Source: Cohnella sp. CFH 77786 (lineage in GTDB: Bacteria; Bacillota; Bacilli; Paenibacillales; Paenibacillaceae). From it: a stretch of 64,000 nt of DNA. The stretch is taken from positions 39,522 through 103,521 of the forward strand of contig NZ_WJIB01000020.1 of NCBI RefSeq assembly GCF_019400745.1. Direction: 5' to 3'. Below the pieces are notes generated by a model that made no database searches, had not been told where the DNA came from, and worked only from the letters and a program-made list of their open reading frames with translations. Position 1 is the stretch's first letter. The number at the start of each line of letters is the position of its first letter. Both the position numbers and the translations under genes were made by a program. Of the stretch, positions 17,954 to 25,992 are shown piece after piece.

Positions 17954-19390
17954 GTGAAGAACGGAAGAGCGGCGAAATCCGATCATTATCTATTCAGGCA
18001 AATTTACGACCATATGGTAACCCGAATGGAACGCGGCGAGTGGAAAGCCCATGACAAGCTTCCCTCGGTCCGGCTCTTGGCCGAGCAATACCGGGTGCAC
18101 CGGCTGACGGCGTTCCGCGCCTGTACGTTGCTGAAGCAGCACGGGAAAGTGTACGTGAAGGATAAATCCGGCTACTACGCCAGCCCGGTCGATCCGGCAA
18201 GGGAAGCTTCGGGGCGTGCGGAAATCGGCGTCGGTCCCGCTGTCTGGCGCGTGAGGAACGACCTGATCGGCATTCAGGAGACCCCCGTAGACTACCAATT
18301 CTCGCAAGCGCTCATCGATCCGAACTTGCTGCCGAACCTCTATCTGTCCGAATATGTGAAACAGGTTTTCGACGATTACCCGAAACTGATGGGAACTTAC
18401 TCCAACGCGCAGGGAGACGAGGAGCTCCGCGAAAACCTCTGCGGGTATCTCGCGGGCCGGCGCCGCATCCCGATATCCGCGGGAGACATGCTCATCACGA
18501 CGGGAGCCACGCAGGCGATCGATCTTCTGTCCCGCTTGTACGTCAGACCGATGGACGCCGTCCTGGCGGAGCGGCCGACCTACAGCGCGGCGCTGGACAT
18601 CATCCGCATGCACGGGGCGCGCTTGATCCCGGTCGACATCCGTCCGGAAGGCTACGATCTGGACCGGGTCGAGGCGCTGATGAAGCGGGAGAGGCCGCGA
18701 CTCTTCTACATGAATCCGACCTTCCAGAACCCGACCGGCTATACGGTTCCGGTGCAGACGCGCAAGCGTCTCGTGGAATTGGCGGAGCGGTACCGTTGCC
18801 TGCTCATCGAGGACGATTCCTTTCACGAAATGTTTTTTGACGAGCCGCCTCCGCCTCCTCTGCTGACATTCGACACGGAGGGATGGGTGGCGCATCTTCG
18901 CAGCTTCAGCAAATACGTGGCGCCCGGCCTCCGGGTTTGCGCGGTCGTCTGTCGTCCTGCCGTGATGGCGCCGCTCGTTACCGCCAAATCGCTCGCCGAC
19001 AACGGGACCCCGCTCGTGAATCAGAAGATTTTCCTGCATTATTTCCGTTCGGAACGGATGCGGACGCACATGGAAAAGCTGCGCATCGCCCTCCAAATCC
19101 GGAGAGATCTCATGGAAGAAGAGTTGGCCGATACCGGATGGGAATGGGCAACTCCGAAGGGCGGGCTCAGCCTGTGGATCCGGTTGCCCGAAGACATCCC
19201 CGTCGATCGGCTGCTCGAAGCCAGTCTCCGGGCCTCCGTCTCCTTCGTGCCGGGCTTCATTTGCGATCCGCTGAGGGAGATGCGGTCTTTCATCCGGCTG
19301 AGCTATTCTTACATGAACGAAAGCCATCTGCGGGACGGCGTCCGAAGACTCGTGAGCCTCGCGCGGGATGTCGCCGTCCGGCAGGGCTGA
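17954..19390 (+). CDS. MocR-family PLP-dependent GntR transcription regulator
   Basis: 478 residues from the GTG at 17954 (GGGGGG upstream). The N-terminal winged helix of GntR type covers about residues 10-78 (KLPSVRLLAEQYRVHRLTAFRA). The remainder is a fold-type I aminotransferase domain: TYSNAQGDEELR, TTGATQAIDLL, YMNPTFQNPTGYT, LIEDDSFHE and the PLP lysine in RSFSKYVAPGLRV. These regulators sense a PLP adduct and bind direct repeats. The divergent EamA gene is the probable target. Confidence 0.92.
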   Translation: MKNGRAAKSDHYLFRQIYDHMVTRMERGEWKAHDKLPSVRLLAEQYRVHRLTAFRACTLLKQHGKVYVKDKSGYYASPVDPAREASGRAEIGVGPAVWRVRNDLIGIQETPVDYQFSQALIDPNLLPNLYLSEYVKQVFDDYPKLMGTYSNAQGDEELRENLCGYLAGRRRIPISAGDMLITTGATQAIDLLSRLYVRPMDAVLAERPTYSAALDIIRMHGARLIPVDIRPEGYDLDRVEALMKRERPRLFYMNPTFQNPTGYTVPVQTRKRLVELAERYRCLLIEDDSFHEMFFDEPPPPPLLTFDTEGWVAHLRSFSKYVAPGLRVCAVVCRPAVMAPLVTAKSLADNGTPLVNQKIFLHYFRSERMRTHMEKLRIALQIRRDLMEEELADTGWEWATPKGGLSLWIRLPEDIPVDRLLEASLRASVSFVPGFICDPLREMRSFIRLSYSYMNESHLRDGVRRLVSLARDVAVRQG

Positions 19391-19443
19391 AGGGGTGACC
19401 GTCTCTCCTGACCGGCGAGGTTGTCAGCGGGTGTTGCCCGGTG

Positions 19444-20376
19444 TTACCGGCTGCTCTCTCGCGCCTCGTCGCCGGAATCGGCGCGGATCTCCTCCGGAAG
19501 CCGTTTGGACATGCCGGGTACCTCCCGGGGTTTGTAGTTGACGACATCGGAGGAATAGATCGAGACGAACATCCGTCCTCCGCTCGCCAATGCGCGGATC
19601 AGGATCGGTTGATTGTACGGGTTGCGGAAGGCGAAATCCGGTCCGCCCCAGCTGACCGTCGCATCCCGCCCCGGCGGCACGTAAGGCACGTGCCGGCTAT
19701 GGGAGTAGCGGGCCAGGATCTGCAGTCCCGCGCGGTCGACGGCGTTGAACAGGGTCGACGAAACTTGGCAAATCCCCCCGCCGATATCTTCCGCCATTTC
19801 TCCTCTCACGATAACGGGAGCCCGCAAATACCCCCGGTTCCGGGTGCGCACCCCGACGATCCGGTTAAACGAGAAGCTTTCGCTCGGGAAAACGACGTAG
19901 TTGTTGATCGTCTGAGCCGCCAGCTTGATGTTATGCGCACGGTTCTTGTTGCCGGGGTTGAAATAGGTGACGTAATGCCCGATCGGTTTCTCCCGGATCG
20001 TGGCCAGCAATTCGGCGTCGACCTTGGGATAGAGGGGGGAAAACGGGACGTCTAGGAAAGCGGGGCCTTGGCCGAAGTAAGCGGCGTAGAACCGGTCCGT
20101 GAACGCGCTGCGGTCCAGACGGCGGCCGGGCTGCTCCGGCACGATGCCTCCGGATGGCCCGATCGTGGCATTTCGCGGTGCTTGATAGACCCGGGCTTCC
20201 ACGTCGCGGAGCAGCCGGTCGAGCTTGTCCGGGTCGGCGAGCGGCAGGGCCGGCAGCGCAAATTCGGCGCGGTTCACGCTCAGGAGGGGAGCCTGATCGT
20301 TCTGTATCGTGATGGGATCTTGCATCGGCTGAAGACCGAATGCCGCACTGGCGATCCACAACCAGCAACATCGCAT
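19444..20376 (-). CDS. VanW-family protein
   Basis: 310 residues with a short hydrophobic N-terminus that may be a signal or anchor. The VanW domain (about 125-275) has the hallmark order HYVTYFNPGNKNRAHNI, FSFNRIVGVRTRNRGY, EDIGGGICQVSSTLFNA and RHVPYVPPGRDATVSWG. VanW accompanies some vancomycin-resistance clusters and is a putative cell-wall-associated protein of unproven function. No vanA/H/X gene is nearby, so resistance is not implied. A fragment of a related gene lies at about 25420-25520. Confidence 0.9.
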   Translation of the reverse strand: MRCCWLWIASAAFGLQPMQDPITIQNDQAPLLSVNRAEFALPALPLADPDKLDRLLRDVEARVYQAPRNATIGPSGGIVPEQPGRRLDRSAFTDRFYAAYFGQGPAFLDVPFSPLYPKVDAELLATIREKPIGHYVTYFNPGNKNRAHNIKLAAQTINNYVVFPSESFSFNRIVGVRTRNRGYLRAPVIVRGEMAEDIGGGICQVSSTLFNAVDRAGLQILARYSHSRHVPYVPPGRDATVSWGGPDFAFRNPYNQPILIRALASGGRMFVSIYSSDVVNYKPREVPGMSKRLPEEIRADSGDEARESSR

Positions 20377-20420
20377 GGTCCACCTCGGAGGTATTTGAAA
20401 TTTTAGGAATAGTATCGCTT

Positions 20421-20662
20421 ATGCGGCCGCCGATTATGAGGAACGGCGATCAATCGCGTTTGCGGAATATAGGAAACAGCGATCATTCGCGTTGGCGATT
20501 ATGAGAATCGGGCGGTCATTCGCGTTTGCGGAATATTGGAAACAGCGATCATTCGCGTTGACGATTTTGAGAACCGGCGGTCATTCGCGTTTGCGGAATA
20601 TTGGAAACAGCGATCATTCGCGTTGACGATTTTGAGAACCGGCGGTCATTCGCGTTTGCGGA
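20421..20662. repeat. 65-bp tandem repeat built from two related half-units
   Basis: The gene-free stretch 20377-20765 holds about four copies of a 65-bp unit containing GATCATTCGCGTTGACGA and GTCATTCGCGTTTGCGGA. The two halves are relatives, so the basic period is about 32-33 bp. The following gene starts at 20766. Confidence 0.85.
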
Positions 20663-20765
20663 CGGAACGGTTGGGGCTTGCGGTTTTCAGGCAATTTTCA
20701 GCGGAAATTAAGGGTCGGATCAGGTTTTTCGGGTAAAGTGGAAGGCAGAAGAAAGGAGGGGTTCG

Positions 20766-22229
20766 ATGCGTTTGCCCGCGCTCCTGCAGGGACGCCGGTT
20801 CCTTATCTATGCCTTCCTGATCGTAGCCGCCGCTTGCGGGATCCGATTCCTTCTCGCGGACAGATACGCGGGTTTCGTCACGGATCAAAGCCTGTTCGTC
20901 CAGTGGATGGAGACGATCCGCAGATACGGATTGGGCGAAGCGTATCCGCGGAACGGCAGCATCAATTACCCGCCTCTGTTCCCGCTGCTCCTGGATCTTT
21001 ACGGCGAAGCGTTGAACCGGCTCGGAATCGCGGTGCAGGCCGGCTCGTTGTCGTTTAAGGGGGTACTGCTCGCGATCGACCTGGCGGCGATGCTGGCCGC
21101 CGTGAAACTGACGGCCGGCGCGGGGGGCGCCCGCTGGAGACTGATCGTTCTGGCTCTGTTCGCGCTGAATCCGGCGTTCATCGCCGACAGTGCCGTCTGG
21201 GGCCAGGTCGACTTGCTGCACAGCATGCTTATGGTGCTTGCGGTCGTGGCGATGCCAAGGCGTCCCTGGCTTAGCGGCCTATGGGCCGGATTTGCACTGT
21301 TGGCCAAGTTCCAGGCGGTGACGGTGCTGCCGGTCGTCGGGACGTACTTGTTGGTTCGGCTGGTCAGGGGGCGAAGCTTCCGGGAAGCAGCAGGCTGGCT
21401 GATTGGATTCGCCGCTCCGCTGGGCGTTGCCGCCGCGTATTTCGCGCGGGCGGGAAGCTTGTCCGCGATGTTCCGGCAAGCCTACGCGGATGCGGTCGGC
21501 CAATATGCGAGCGCGACGGTCAATGCCGCGAACGTCTGGTTCCATCTGCTCGGCGTCGATCCTTCGGCGTCCGATTCGGAGCCGTACTGGGCCGGCCTTA
21601 CGCTTCGAACGATCGGCCTTCTCCTGTTCGGGGCCGTGACGGCTTTCGTTTGCTTGTATATCTGGATCGCGCTGAAGGACCCGGAGAAGGAGAGAGCGCC
21701 GGAGGCCGTATTGCTCAAGGCGGCGGCCGCCATCGGCTTCGCGTTCTTCATGCTCCCGACGGAGATCCACGAGCGATACGGCATTCCCGCGATTGCCTTC
21801 GCCCTGTTCGCCGCGCTATACGACCGGAGGTGGATCGCGGCTGCCGGGACCTTGACCGTAACGATGCTCGTCAACGTGCTGGCGGTTCTCCGTTCGGGCC
21901 GCAGAGGCTTCGGTAGAGGCGGCCGGAACGGGGGTGGATTTCGACCGGGCGGCGGCAGGGGATGGAGCGGCGGCAGTGTTCCCGATGCCGGAATGAGCGA
22001 GGGCGGGACCCGCCATCCCGATCGAGGCTTCGCGGGACGGGGAGACGGCGGTCTTGGCGGATTTCCGTTTGGCGGAGGGCCGGGAACGACGCTCTCCTCC
22101 GGTTATGTATGGGTCGCCGCCGTGAACGCTTTGCTGCTGATTTGGCTGCTGTGGGCACTCTGGCGGGAGATGTCCGCGGTCAGGGCAACCGTGCGGGAGA
22201 GCGTGCAGGACGCTCCCGCGGCGCATTGA
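20766..22229 (+). CDS. GT-C-fold glycosyltransferase-like membrane protein with a Gly/Arg-rich loop
   Basis: 487 residues and about ten membrane segments. GT-C marks near the start are FVTDQSLFVQWMETIRRYGL (acidic residue in the first outer loop) and SINYPPLFPLLL, later AVWGQVDLLHSML and EIHERYGIP, as in polyprenol-phosphate-sugar-dependent mannosyltransferases. It would move a sugar from a lipid donor to an outer-surface acceptor. Between the last two membrane segments (about 380-450) is an odd low-complexity stretch rich in Gly and Arg (GRRGFGRGG, GGFPFGGGPG). AGGAGG precedes the ATG. Confidence 0.8.
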   Translation: MRLPALLQGRRFLIYAFLIVAAACGIRFLLADRYAGFVTDQSLFVQWMETIRRYGLGEAYPRNGSINYPPLFPLLLDLYGEALNRLGIAVQAGSLSFKGVLLAIDLAAMLAAVKLTAGAGGARWRLIVLALFALNPAFIADSAVWGQVDLLHSMLMVLAVVAMPRRPWLSGLWAGFALLAKFQAVTVLPVVGTYLLVRLVRGRSFREAAGWLIGFAAPLGVAAAYFARAGSLSAMFRQAYADAVGQYASATVNAANVWFHLLGVDPSASDSEPYWAGLTLRTIGLLLFGAVTAFVCLYIWIALKDPEKERAPEAVLLKAAAAIGFAFFMLPTEIHERYGIPAIAFALFAALYDRRWIAAAGTLTVTMLVNVLAVLRSGRRGFGRGGRNGGGFRPGGGRGWSGGSVPDAGMSEGGTRHPDRGFAGRGDGGLGGFPFGGGPGTTLSSGYVWVAAVNALLLIWLLWALWREMSAVRATVRESVQDAPAAH

Positions 22230-22272
22230 ACCGCACAAGTAGCATTCGGCCATCCCGGAAGAAGAGACGTTT

Positions 22273-22476
22273 ATGATCCCTTATATCAGCGTGAAATTGA
22301 AAAGAGGGGACGGTCCGGCGGATGCCGGCACGCAGGAGCGGTTGGGCCGGTTGCTGAAGTCGCTCGAGCAGGCCGTCGTTCCACTTTCCCCCGCGATTGA
22401 ACGGAAAACCGCCCTCCACCACAGGCAACGGCCCGGAGCGACGAACGTTCCGGCTGTTGCTTTATGCTTTTTTTAG
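22273..22476 (+). CDS. Possible small ORF, weak tautomerase-like N-terminus
   Basis: 67 codons with GGAAGAAGAG just before the ATG. The start MIPYISVKLKRG and the helix ERLGRLLKSLEQAVV faintly recall 4-oxalocrotonate tautomerases, but residue 2 is Ile rather than the catalytic Pro and the second half does not fit. It may be a decayed gene or chance. It fills most of the 329-bp gap between its neighbours and ends inside a terminator-like hairpin. Confidence 0.25.
   Translation: MIPYISVKLKRGDGPADAGTQERLGRLLKSLEQAVVPLSPAIERKTALHHRQRPGATNVPAVALCFF
22425..22475 (+). terminator. Probable terminator
   Basis: GCAACGGCCCGGAGCG pairs imperfectly with CGTTCCGGCTGTTGC and is followed within a few bases by TTTTTTT. 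Confidence 0.5.
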
Positions 22477-22558
22477 ACTTTCTTTACGGATTCCTTGAAG
22501 CCGCGGGATATGATCGTATTATACGTCCCCGTACGGTGGAAGGAGTGCGGAAGCGATT

Positions 22559-23209
22559 ATGAAAACGAAAAAGATTTTGTGGTGGCTCGCAATCGCATCG
22601 TTCGGAATCATGGTGCCGTTTATGGCGCCTTATTTCACGCTGGATCCGGCGGGGAGCCGGGTTCCTGTTGCGCCCGGAACGGTTCAGTATCCGGCCCTCC
22701 TCGCCCATATCCTTTTCGCCTTCATCGCGTTGGTGTCCGGGTTCCTGCAGTTTGCGGACCGGATTCGGCTCCGGAACCCGAAGCTGCACCGGAACCTCGG
22801 CAAAGCGTACGTCGCCAGCGTATTCCTGAGCGGGCTCATGTCGCTCGTTCCGTTGTCCTGCATCGAAAATTTCGCCAAAGCTGCGTCCTTCCTTGCGCTG
22901 GCGATTTTGTGGCTGTTCACGAGCTGGAAAGGTTATCGCGCCGCCGTGAAGCACCGGATCGAGGAGCATCGCGTCTGGATGGTCCGCAGCTTCGGGATGA
23001 CGTTGGTGGCGGTTAGCGGCCGGCTGGTCGTCCCGTTGCTCCTGCTGGCGTATTATGTCTTGCACGGATTCTCCCTTCCCGAAGGAAGGGAGAAGATGGT
23101 GGAAGAGGTGCTGAACGCGAACCTCTGGGTCGGCATCGTACTCAATTTCGCGATCGTGGAGTGGATCGTTCTTCGGAGAATGAAGGGGAATCAGGCATCC
23201 GGGCGCTGA
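22559..23209 (+). CDS. DUF2306-family membrane protein
   Basis: 216 residues, about six membrane segments. The DUF2306 pattern is seen as HILFAFIALVSGFLQFADRIR, then NPKLHRNLGKAYVASVF and HRIEEHRVWMVRSF, with conserved His and Arg residues near the membrane. Function is unknown; these proteins resemble heme-binding cytochrome-like membrane folds, which is only a suggestion. GGAAGGAG lies a little far (about 12 bases) from the ATG. Confidence 0.8.
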   Translation: MKTKKILWWLAIASFGIMVPFMAPYFTLDPAGSRVPVAPGTVQYPALLAHILFAFIALVSGFLQFADRIRLRNPKLHRNLGKAYVASVFLSGLMSLVPLSCIENFAKAASFLALAILWLFTSWKGYRAAVKHRIEEHRVWMVRSFGMTLVAVSGRLVVPLLLLAYYVLHGFSLPEGREKMVEEVLNANLWVGIVLNFAIVEWIVLRRMKGNQASGR

Positions 23210-23391
23210 GCCGACACGACCGCGGAGCTCGGCGTACGCATGATCCGCAGCCAGCGGTCGGCAGCCCGCTTTGCTGAGCTCGTCGAATGTTTGGACAGGG
23301 GAAACTTCGGATTCATGTCCGGCAGACTTTCCTGTTGGATCGCGCGGCGGCCGCCCACCGGGAGGTCGAGTCCGGACACGGCAGGTGCAAT

Positions 23392-23752
23392 ACCCCGGAA
23401 AAACCCGGTTAAAGCGCCGCAAACCGAACTCATCGCCTGATGCAACCCGGAAAAACCCGGCTAAAGCGCCGCAAACCGACTCATCGCCTGATGCAACCCG
23501 GAAAACCCCGGCTAAAGCGCCGCAAACCGACTCATCGCCTGATGCAACCCGGAAAAACCCGGCTAAAGCGCCGCAAACCGAACTCATCGCCTGATGCAAC
23601 CCGGAAAAACCCGGCTAGAACGCCGCAAACCGACTCATCGCCTGATGCAACCCGGAAAAACCCGGCTAAAGCGCTGCAAACCGAACTCATCGCCTGATGC
23701 AACCCGGAAAAACCCGGTTAAAGCTCTGTAAACCCGAACTCATCTCTCTAGT
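23392..23752. repeat. Tandem array: seven 51/52-bp units
   Basis: Units beginning AACCCGGAAAAACCCGG start near 23392, 23444, 23495, 23546, 23598, 23649 and 23701; the alternation of 51 and 52 comes from GACTC versus GAACTC. The remainder of the unit is TAAAGCGCCGCAAACCGA and CATCGCCTGATGC. No gene is seen. Confidence 0.93.
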
Positions 23753-23807
23753 ACCCTGAAAAAACGGTAGAAGAACTAGGCGTGAAATCGTTTTGTCGGG
23801 CGGGTTC

Positions 23808-24040
23808 TTAAGCTTGAGGACCGACTTAACGTGTCGGCTGAGTTATGGTTGGCAAGGTTTAAGCTTGAGGACCGACTTAACGTGTCGGCTGAGTTATGGT
23901 TGGCAAGGTTTAAGCTTGAGGACCGACTTAACGTGTCGGCTGAGTTATGGTTGGCAAGGTTTAAGCCTGAGGACCGACTTAAAGTGTCGGCTGAGTTATG
24001 GCTGGCAAGGTTTAAGCTTGTGGCCGACTTAAAGTGTCGT
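23808..24040. repeat. Tandem array: about 4.5 units of 51 bp
   Basis: Units (TTAAGCTTGAGGACC) start at 23808, 23859, 23910, 23961 and 24012, exactly 51 bp apart. Each contains CCGAC-7 bases-GTCGG, a small palindrome. The sequence is unrelated to the array directly upstream. The space up to 24143 holds no gene. Confidence 0.95.
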
Positions 24041-24143
24041 GTGAGCGGCGCGAGGCAATCGAAGCGATGTCAAATGGACGAGCGAATGTGAGCCGACGCG
24101 CCCGGAAAGTCCGAAACGAGGCGGATTCCCCGGCGTTTCGGCT

Positions 24144-24707
24144 CTATTTGACGCCGAAGCCGGAACCCGCCGGTTTCTTCTCCTTGCGCGGCCACAGCGT
24201 GTAGCTGAAGCTGATCAGGAAATCGATCCCGAGCACCAATGACCATAACCGCACCGCCTGGAGCAAACTCGCCGTGCGGTTTGCGTCCCCGATCCAGAGG
24301 ATGATGCCATACAGCAAAGCGCACCCGATCGCCCAAGCGAGCAGATGAAGAGACCAGCCGCGACGCTCGTTCCGGGCGTGCTCTTCGCCGAATTTGGCCT
24401 TCGCCGCCGGGGGAGGGCCGCCCGCGAACCGATGGGCGAAGCGGACGTCAGCCCATCGGATCATCCGATGGCCGTAGGCCACAGAGACGCCAATATAGAC
24501 GGCCGCCATGCCGTGGGTGAAACCGGCCGTCGCACCGCGATGCAAGTCGTAGGAGGCTGACGCAAGAAGGATCAGATCGATGACCGGGGTGCAGGCGAGG
24601 AGAACGGCTCCGGTTCTCCGCATTCCCAGCAGGTAGCGGCATGTCAATCCGGCCAGCACGAACACCCAGAACGCGATTTCGCAGCCGACGATCAACGCGA
24701 GTACCAT
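24144..24707 (-). CDS. Uncharacterised membrane protein
   Basis: 187 residues with about five hydrophobic segments: near 3-25, 33-50, 62-80, 120-138 and 150-172. A cytoplasmic loop around 95-115 is charged (AAKAKFGEEHARNERRGW). I do not recognise a characterised family. It is divergent from a TetR regulator with a 97-bp gap containing a palindrome, so it is a probable target of that regulator. Confidence 0.7.
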   Translation of the reverse strand: MVLALIVGCEIAFWVFVLAGLTCRYLLGMRRTGAVLLACTPVIDLILLASASYDLHRGATAGFTHGMAAVYIGVSVAYGHRMIRWADVRFAHRFAGGPPPAAKAKFGEEHARNERRGWSLHLLAWAIGCALLYGIILWIGDANRTASLLQAVRLWSLVLGIDFLISFSYTLWPRKEKKPAGSGFGVK

Positions 24708-24757
24708 GACAGCTCCAACTCCTTTTTTAGGACATCTGTATGATAAAAACGAAGTTA

Positions 24758-24805
24758 TTATAACACACTTGTGCTAAAAAACAACGGTGAGCTATAATAA
24801 GTCCA
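24758..24805 (+). promoter_or_regulatory. Promoter and palindrome giving a leaderless tetR transcript
   Basis: TTGTGC (24769-24774) and TATAAT (24793-24798) are 18 bp apart. The ATG of the regulator is at 24805, about where transcription should begin, so the mRNA would have no 5' leader. The imperfect palindrome TTATAACACAC/TTGTGCTAAAA (24758-24779, 8 of 11 positions matching) covers the -35 and is a likely self-operator. Confidence 0.6.
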
Positions 24806-25398
24806 TGCCGAAAATCGTGGACCATCAACTACGTAAGGAACAATTGGCCGAAGCGGCCTGGCGGGTCATCCGACGGGAGGGCCTGGAAGGGCTGTCCGTG
24901 CGCCGGGTAGCGGATGAAGCGGGGATGTCGCTCGGATCTCTGCGCCATTACTTCGAGACGCAAGCCGAGCTTCTCGCGTTCTCCATGCGGCTCGTCTCCC
25001 AGCGTGCGAGACGGCGCATCGAGAACCTGCCGTTCACCGGCGATGTCCGACGCGACATCGAGATGATCATCGCGCAGCTGTTGCCGCTGGACGAGGAGCG
25101 GCTGGCCGAAGGCGAGCTGTGGCTCGCATACGCCGGCAAAGCGCTGTCCGATCCCGCCATCCGCGCCATGAGCCTGGAAGTGCACGACGAGCTGTACCAG
25201 GGGTTTCGGAGGATGGTCGAAGGCATGGTCGCGAGTAAGCTCGCGCAAGCCGGGATTGACGCCGAGAGCGAGACGAAGGCGCTGCATGCGCTCGTGGACG
25301 GTCTGGTCGTCCATTGTACGGTTTTTCCGGAACGGGTGCGGGCGGAAGAACTGATGAATATCGTCTCGTACCATCTGGACCGCATTTTCGAGAGATGA
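24805..25398 (+). CDS. TetR/AcrR-family regulator
   Basis: 197 residues from ATG 24805. The HTH occupies about residues 5-50 (AAWRVIRREGLEGLSVRRVA, MSLGSLRHYF), followed by a BetI/TetR_C-type ligand domain. A GTG at 24787 would add six residues, but it overlaps the -10 element TATAAT, so the downstream ATG is preferred. It likely represses itself and the divergent membrane protein gene through the palindrome at 24758-24779. The effector is unknown. Confidence 0.85.
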   Translation: MPKIVDHQLRKEQLAEAAWRVIRREGLEGLSVRRVADEAGMSLGSLRHYFETQAELLAFSMRLVSQRARRRIENLPFTGDVRRDIEMIIAQLLPLDEERLAEGELWLAYAGKALSDPAIRAMSLEVHDELYQGFRRMVEGMVASKLAQAGIDAESETKALHALVDGLVVHCTVFPERVRAEELMNIVSYHLDRIFER

Positions 25399-25419
25399 TC
25401 CGTCTTAGGGTGCTGGAGA

Positions 25420-25520
25420 TGCCCGAATACCTGGATCGCAGCCCGTTCACGTATGGGTTCTACGCCGCTAACTTCGGTCAAGGCCTCGTCTACATAGACG
25501 CCCCGTTTTCCGGTGCGGAC
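25420..25520 (+). pseudogene. Fragment of a VanW-type gene
   Basis: The plus strand encodes LDRSPFTYGFYAANFGQG then LVYIDAPFS, which aligns with LDRSAFTDRFYAAYFGQG and AFLDVPFS in the intact VanW protein at 19444-20376. The rest of the gene is missing and no start codon belongs to it. It is a decayed duplicate or remnant. Confidence 0.75.
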
Positions 25521-25624
25521 AAGCTGCGTCAAGTGGTTGATAGCCGTCATTCAGCGCCGAATCGTGCGCAGGAAGCCGCGCGTATTGCCATAAGCAAATA
25601 GCGAAACCGCGAGCGACTTCCGGA

Positions 25625-25814
25625 TGAGCGGGAAAACTTCCCACAAAAATGCACCCATTCGCTGTTTTCGGCGCATTTAGATGGAAAATTTCCCATTCAT
25701 TCATGCTTCAACACACGTATATCCGATTCGCAGCCATTTTAGTGGGAGCTTTTCCCTCTATTTGCGCTCCCGTTTCCCGCCGGGCCAATTTAGTGCCGAC
25801 TTTTCCGTCTATTT
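25625..25814. repeat. Four-box palindromic element, copy A
   Basis: Boxes of about 23 bp start at 25625, 25677, 25739 and 25790 (intervals 52, 62, 51). Boxes 3 and 4 begin TTAGTG and contain CTTTTCC; boxes 1 and 2 read as their reverse complements (GGGAAAACTTCCC type). This copy is the most degenerate of the three. No gene is seen from 25521 to 25941. Confidence 0.85.
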
Positions 25815-25941
25815 TGCTCCGTCGCGGGTACCATCCCCTGCCAAAACGTGCTCCCTGAAGCGGTTATCGGGCGCCAATAGAGGGCACAATCAACCAAACC
25901 TGCTATACTCATCCCAACAAAAACACAGCTCCCAAGAAATA

Positions 25942-25978
25942 AACGGCCGCCGCAGCATCAAAACTGCGGTGGCCGTTT
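25942..25978 (-). terminator. Terminator of the aguAB operon
   Basis: AACGGCC-CCGCAG pairs with CTGCGG-GGCCGTT around an 8-base loop, 15 bp after the aguB stop, with T-rich sequence following on both strands. Confidence 0.85.
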
Positions 25979-25992
25979 TGCATTTTCCTCAC

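Noticed and set aside
19444..20376. Vancomycin-resistance locus because of VanW
   Set aside because: No ligase, dehydrogenase or dipeptidase gene is near; VanW-domain proteins are common in this group without resistance.
23440..24091. Short repeat peptides such as the SLRTDL and KTRLKRRKP types
   Set aside because: They come from tandem arrays in several frames with no start signals.
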